From assembly GCA_937923265.1 (NCBI GenBank), contig CALAJY010000023.1:1-64000 (forward strand): 64,000 nt of DNA, read 5' to 3'. This DNA comes from an uncultured Tissierellia bacterium (GTDB taxonomy: Bacteria > Bacillota > Clostridia > Tissierellales > Peptoniphilaceae). The number at the start of each line of letters is the position of its first letter. Within the stretch, counting starts at the first letter, position 1. The translations under genes were made by a program, and so were the position numbers. Shown here piece by piece: positions 62,096 to 64,000 of this stretch. The notes beneath the pieces are model-generated. The model was not told the DNA's origin. It saw nothing but the letters and a program-made list of their open reading frames with translations, and did not search any database.

Positions 62096-63520
62096 CTACT
62101 TCTCTCGGGTCCAGGTTACCCCGGTTCGGGTATCCTTCAAAAGAATCCCCCGGTCCTTTAATTGATCACGAATCTCATCCGCTCTGCCATAGTTGCCGTC
62201 TTTTCTGGCTTGATTTCTCTCCTCGATGAGCTTCTCAATGTCCTCATCTAAAAGATCTGCGCCCGAAACGCGATCTTCCAAGCCCAGAACCTGCAGCAAC
62301 TGGTCAAAGGTCTCTGCCACCTGCTTCACTAAGGGGAGTCCGCTTTCCTCATCCAGATCTGTGTTGGCAATCCGAACAATCTCATAGAGAGCCGTCAGGG
62401 CATCCGCCGTGTTCAGGTCATCCTCCATGACCCGAATGAAGTCTTGCTTCTTCTCCTCGACTTTTTTAAGAATCGCCTCCTCCTCCGGGGTCATGGCATG
62501 ATCCCGGTTGTGGTCCATGAGGCGGTTCAGGTTTTCTCTGCCGTTCATCAACCGCATATATCCGTTTTTGGTCTGTTCCATCACCTCATGGGAGAAGTTG
62601 ATGGGCGAGCGATAGTGGGCGGAAAGCAACCACATGCGGACCAGAATCAGGTCATACTCCTTCTCAATATCCTTGAGCATGAAGAAGTTACCCTTGGACT
62701 TGGACATCTTCTCATGACTTCCATCCTCCGAGGTCACGGTGATCATGGAGTTATGCATCCAGTAGCGGGCGAAGGTCTGGCCCGTGAGCGTCTCCGACTG
62801 GGCGATTTCATTCTCATGATGAGGGAATTCCAGATCGGAACCCCCCGCATGGATGTCAAGCGTCTCCCCCAAAAGGGTCTTGGACATGGTGGAGCATTCA
62901 ATGTGCCAACCCGGCCGGCCCTTGCCCCAGGGACTGTCCCAAGCCGGTTCATCGGCTTCCTTCTGCTTTTTCCAAACTGCAAAGTCCAGGGGATTTCTCT
63001 TGTGCTCATTAATCTGAATCCGCGCTCCGGACTGCAGGTCTTCAATGTTCTTCCCGGACAGGCAGCCATAATTATGGGCCTTGGAAACATCGAAATAAAC
63101 CGCATCCTCCGCATCATAGGCGGCTCCCTTGTCGACCAGGCCCTGGACAAAGTCGATGATTTCTTGGATCATCTCCGTCGCCCGGGGGTGGATGGTCTCC
63201 TCTTCCAGAAGATTCAGCCCCGCGGCCTGCTCTTTAAAGGCCTGGATATAGCGGTTGGAGATCTCGTTGAAATCCACCCCCTGTTCCCGGGCCCGATTGA
63301 TGATCTTGTCGTCGATGTCGGTGAAATTCACCACATATTTCACCTCGTACCCTCTCCAAAGGAGGTAGCGGTGAAAGGTATCAAAAACCACCAAGGGACG
63401 GGCATTGCCGATGTGAATGTAGTCGTAGACGGTGGGCCCGCACACATACATCCGGACCTTTCCTTCCTCTTGGGGCACAAAGGCTTCTTTTTGTCTGGTC
63501 AGTGTATTATAAATTTTCAT
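62096..63520 (-). CDS. cysS: Cysteinyl-tRNA synthetase
   Basis: 474 residues. HIGH motif IHIGNARP within VCGPTVYDYIHIGNARP, KMSKS motif EKMSKSKGNF, and zinc ligands (CGPTVY, CSTMSK, the GGSDLEFPHHENE block). The C-terminal DALR helices close it (NQARKDGNYGRADEIRDQL). Usual length for the family. Confidence 0.97.
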   Translation of the reverse strand: MKIYNTLTRQKEAFVPQEEGKVRMYVCGPTVYDYIHIGNARPLVVFDTFHRYLLWRGYEVKYVVNFTDIDDKIINRAREQGVDFNEISNRYIQAFKEQAAGLNLLEEETIHPRATEMIQEIIDFVQGLVDKGAAYDAEDAVYFDVSKAHNYGCLSGKNIEDLQSGARIQINEHKRNPLDFAVWKKQKEADEPAWDSPWGKGRPGWHIECSTMSKTLLGETLDIHAGGSDLEFPHHENEIAQSETLTGQTFARYWMHNSMITVTSEDGSHEKMSKSKGNFFMLKDIEKEYDLILVRMWLLSAHYRSPINFSHEVMEQTKNGYMRLMNGRENLNRLMDHNRDHAMTPEEEAILKKVEEKKQDFIRVMEDDLNTADALTALYEIVRIANTDLDEESGLPLVKQVAETFDQLLQVLGLEDRVSGADLLDEDIEKLIEERNQARKDGNYGRADEIRDQLKDRGILLKDTRTGVTWTREK

Positions 63521-63532
63521 GGGATTCCTTCT

Positions 63533-64000
63533 CTATTTCTCTATTTCTTTTTCCACACGGTCCAGCCGGTGTAAAAGTTCCTCTTTTCCCAGGATTAAGA
63601 GGGTGTTGCCAAAGTCCGGCCCTGAGGTTTCTCCAACCACGGCAGCGCGAATGGGAAACCACAGTTTTTTTCCTTTGATCCCGGTTTCGTTTTGAATCTC
63701 CTTGACTACACCATTGGCAAAATCGGGGGTGAGTTCCTCCACGTTCGCTAGCTTTTCATGGAACAGGGCCACCAGTTGCTTGCCCTCCTCCGTGTTCAAG
63801 GCTTCCACCGCCTCGTCCGAATACTTCAGCCGGTCGGCGGAAACAAAGAGGTGTTGGGTCATCTCCGGCACCTGGTCGAAATGTTCGATGCGGTTCTGGT
63901 AGGTTTCCGTGAGCAGGCGCAGCTTCTCTTCGGGATAGTCCCTGGTGATGAGTCCCGCATGGAGAAGGTAGGCCCTGATGTATTCCATGGCCTCCTCCAC
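63533..64000 (-). CDS. gltX: Glutamyl-tRNA synthetase, C-terminal part (cut by window end)
   Basis: The 155 residues before the stop at 63533 match the anticodon-binding C-terminal domain of GltX: EYIRAYLLHAGLITRDYPE, then KGKKLWFPIRAAVVGETSG and FGNTLLILGKEELLHRLDR. The catalytic part lies beyond the window. gltX-cysS-rlmB order supports the call. Confidence 0.9.
   Translation of the reverse strand: MEEAMEYIRAYLLHAGLITRDYPEEKLRLLTETYQNRIEHFDQVPEMTQHLFVSADRLKYSDEAVEALNTEEGKQLVALFHEKLANVEELTPDFANGVVKEIQNETGIKGKKLWFPIRAAVVGETSGPDFGNTLLILGKEELLHRLDRVEKEIEK

Noticed and set aside
1..64000. CRISPR arrays and insertion sequences
   Set aside because: No regularly spaced repeats and no transposase frame were seen. 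The only tandem repeat is the 29-bp pair, and the only mobile trace is the MuF-type remnant.

Overview
The window looks like chromosome of a moderate-GC anaerobic member of the Bacillota. Evidence: strong AGGAGG-type ribosome sites, frequent GTG/TTG starts, a V/A-type ATPase with a sodium-type ion site, citrate lyase and a Firmicutes-style type VII secretion (T7SS) locus. A Tissierellia/Peptoniphilaceae-like anaerobic coccus would fit, but that placement is inference. Most genes lie on the minus strand.

Layout. 1-41 is the 5' part of a tRNA-Glu with its promoter. 264-2775 holds two decayed ABC permease genes, divergent from an intact ABC ATPase (3170-4069). 4141-9157 is a complete citrate lyase set in two divergent operons: citDEFX on minus and citGC on plus. 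9118-17088 is a tightly packed minus-strand operon: nitroreductase, Nudix hydrolase, RelA/SpoT-domain protein, a three-domain deaminase/AcpS/NnrD fusion, MazF-like toxin, methionine aminopeptidase and a phosphodiesterase. A metallophosphoesterase follows (17181-18083).

18233-47302 is a 29-kb T7SS island read on the minus strand. Its upstream half carries an FHA protein, a PP2C phosphatase, a transmembrane Ser/Thr kinase, a small membrane protein, a 2065-residue Ig-like surface protein, a second FHA protein, a MinD/CpaE-like ATPase, a YukD-like ubiquitin-fold protein and EssC. The downstream half carries cargo and accessory genes: four almost identical WXG100 genes, three large LXG-like proteins (one frameshifted), two small TIGR04197-like proteins, two coiled-coil proteins, two SLAP-like proteins and a possible inactive M16-like protein. 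EsaA, EssA and EssB are not recognisable. The kinase has the EssB layout (cytosolic kinase fold, one membrane helix, helical outer domain) but keeps its catalytic residues. Each WXG100 gene has the same promoter module, TTTACA-N5-TTWACA then 21 bp to TAAACT or TACACT, which looks like an OmpR/PhoP-family operator.

47608-56279 is a nine-gene V-type ATPase operon (H-I-K-E-C-F-A-B-D). 56498-58446 holds an RlmN-family methyltransferase and a membrane protein on plus. 58743-59780 is a remnant of a phage MuF-type head protein with a zincin-like C-terminus, beside tRNA-Lys and tRNA-Thr genes. 60152-64000 holds an unidentified protein, rlmB, cysS and the end of gltX.

The most notable material is the T7SS island (kinase in place of EssB, expanded LXG-like family, repeated promoter cassette), the triple fusion, and several reading-frame breaks at homopolymer runs.
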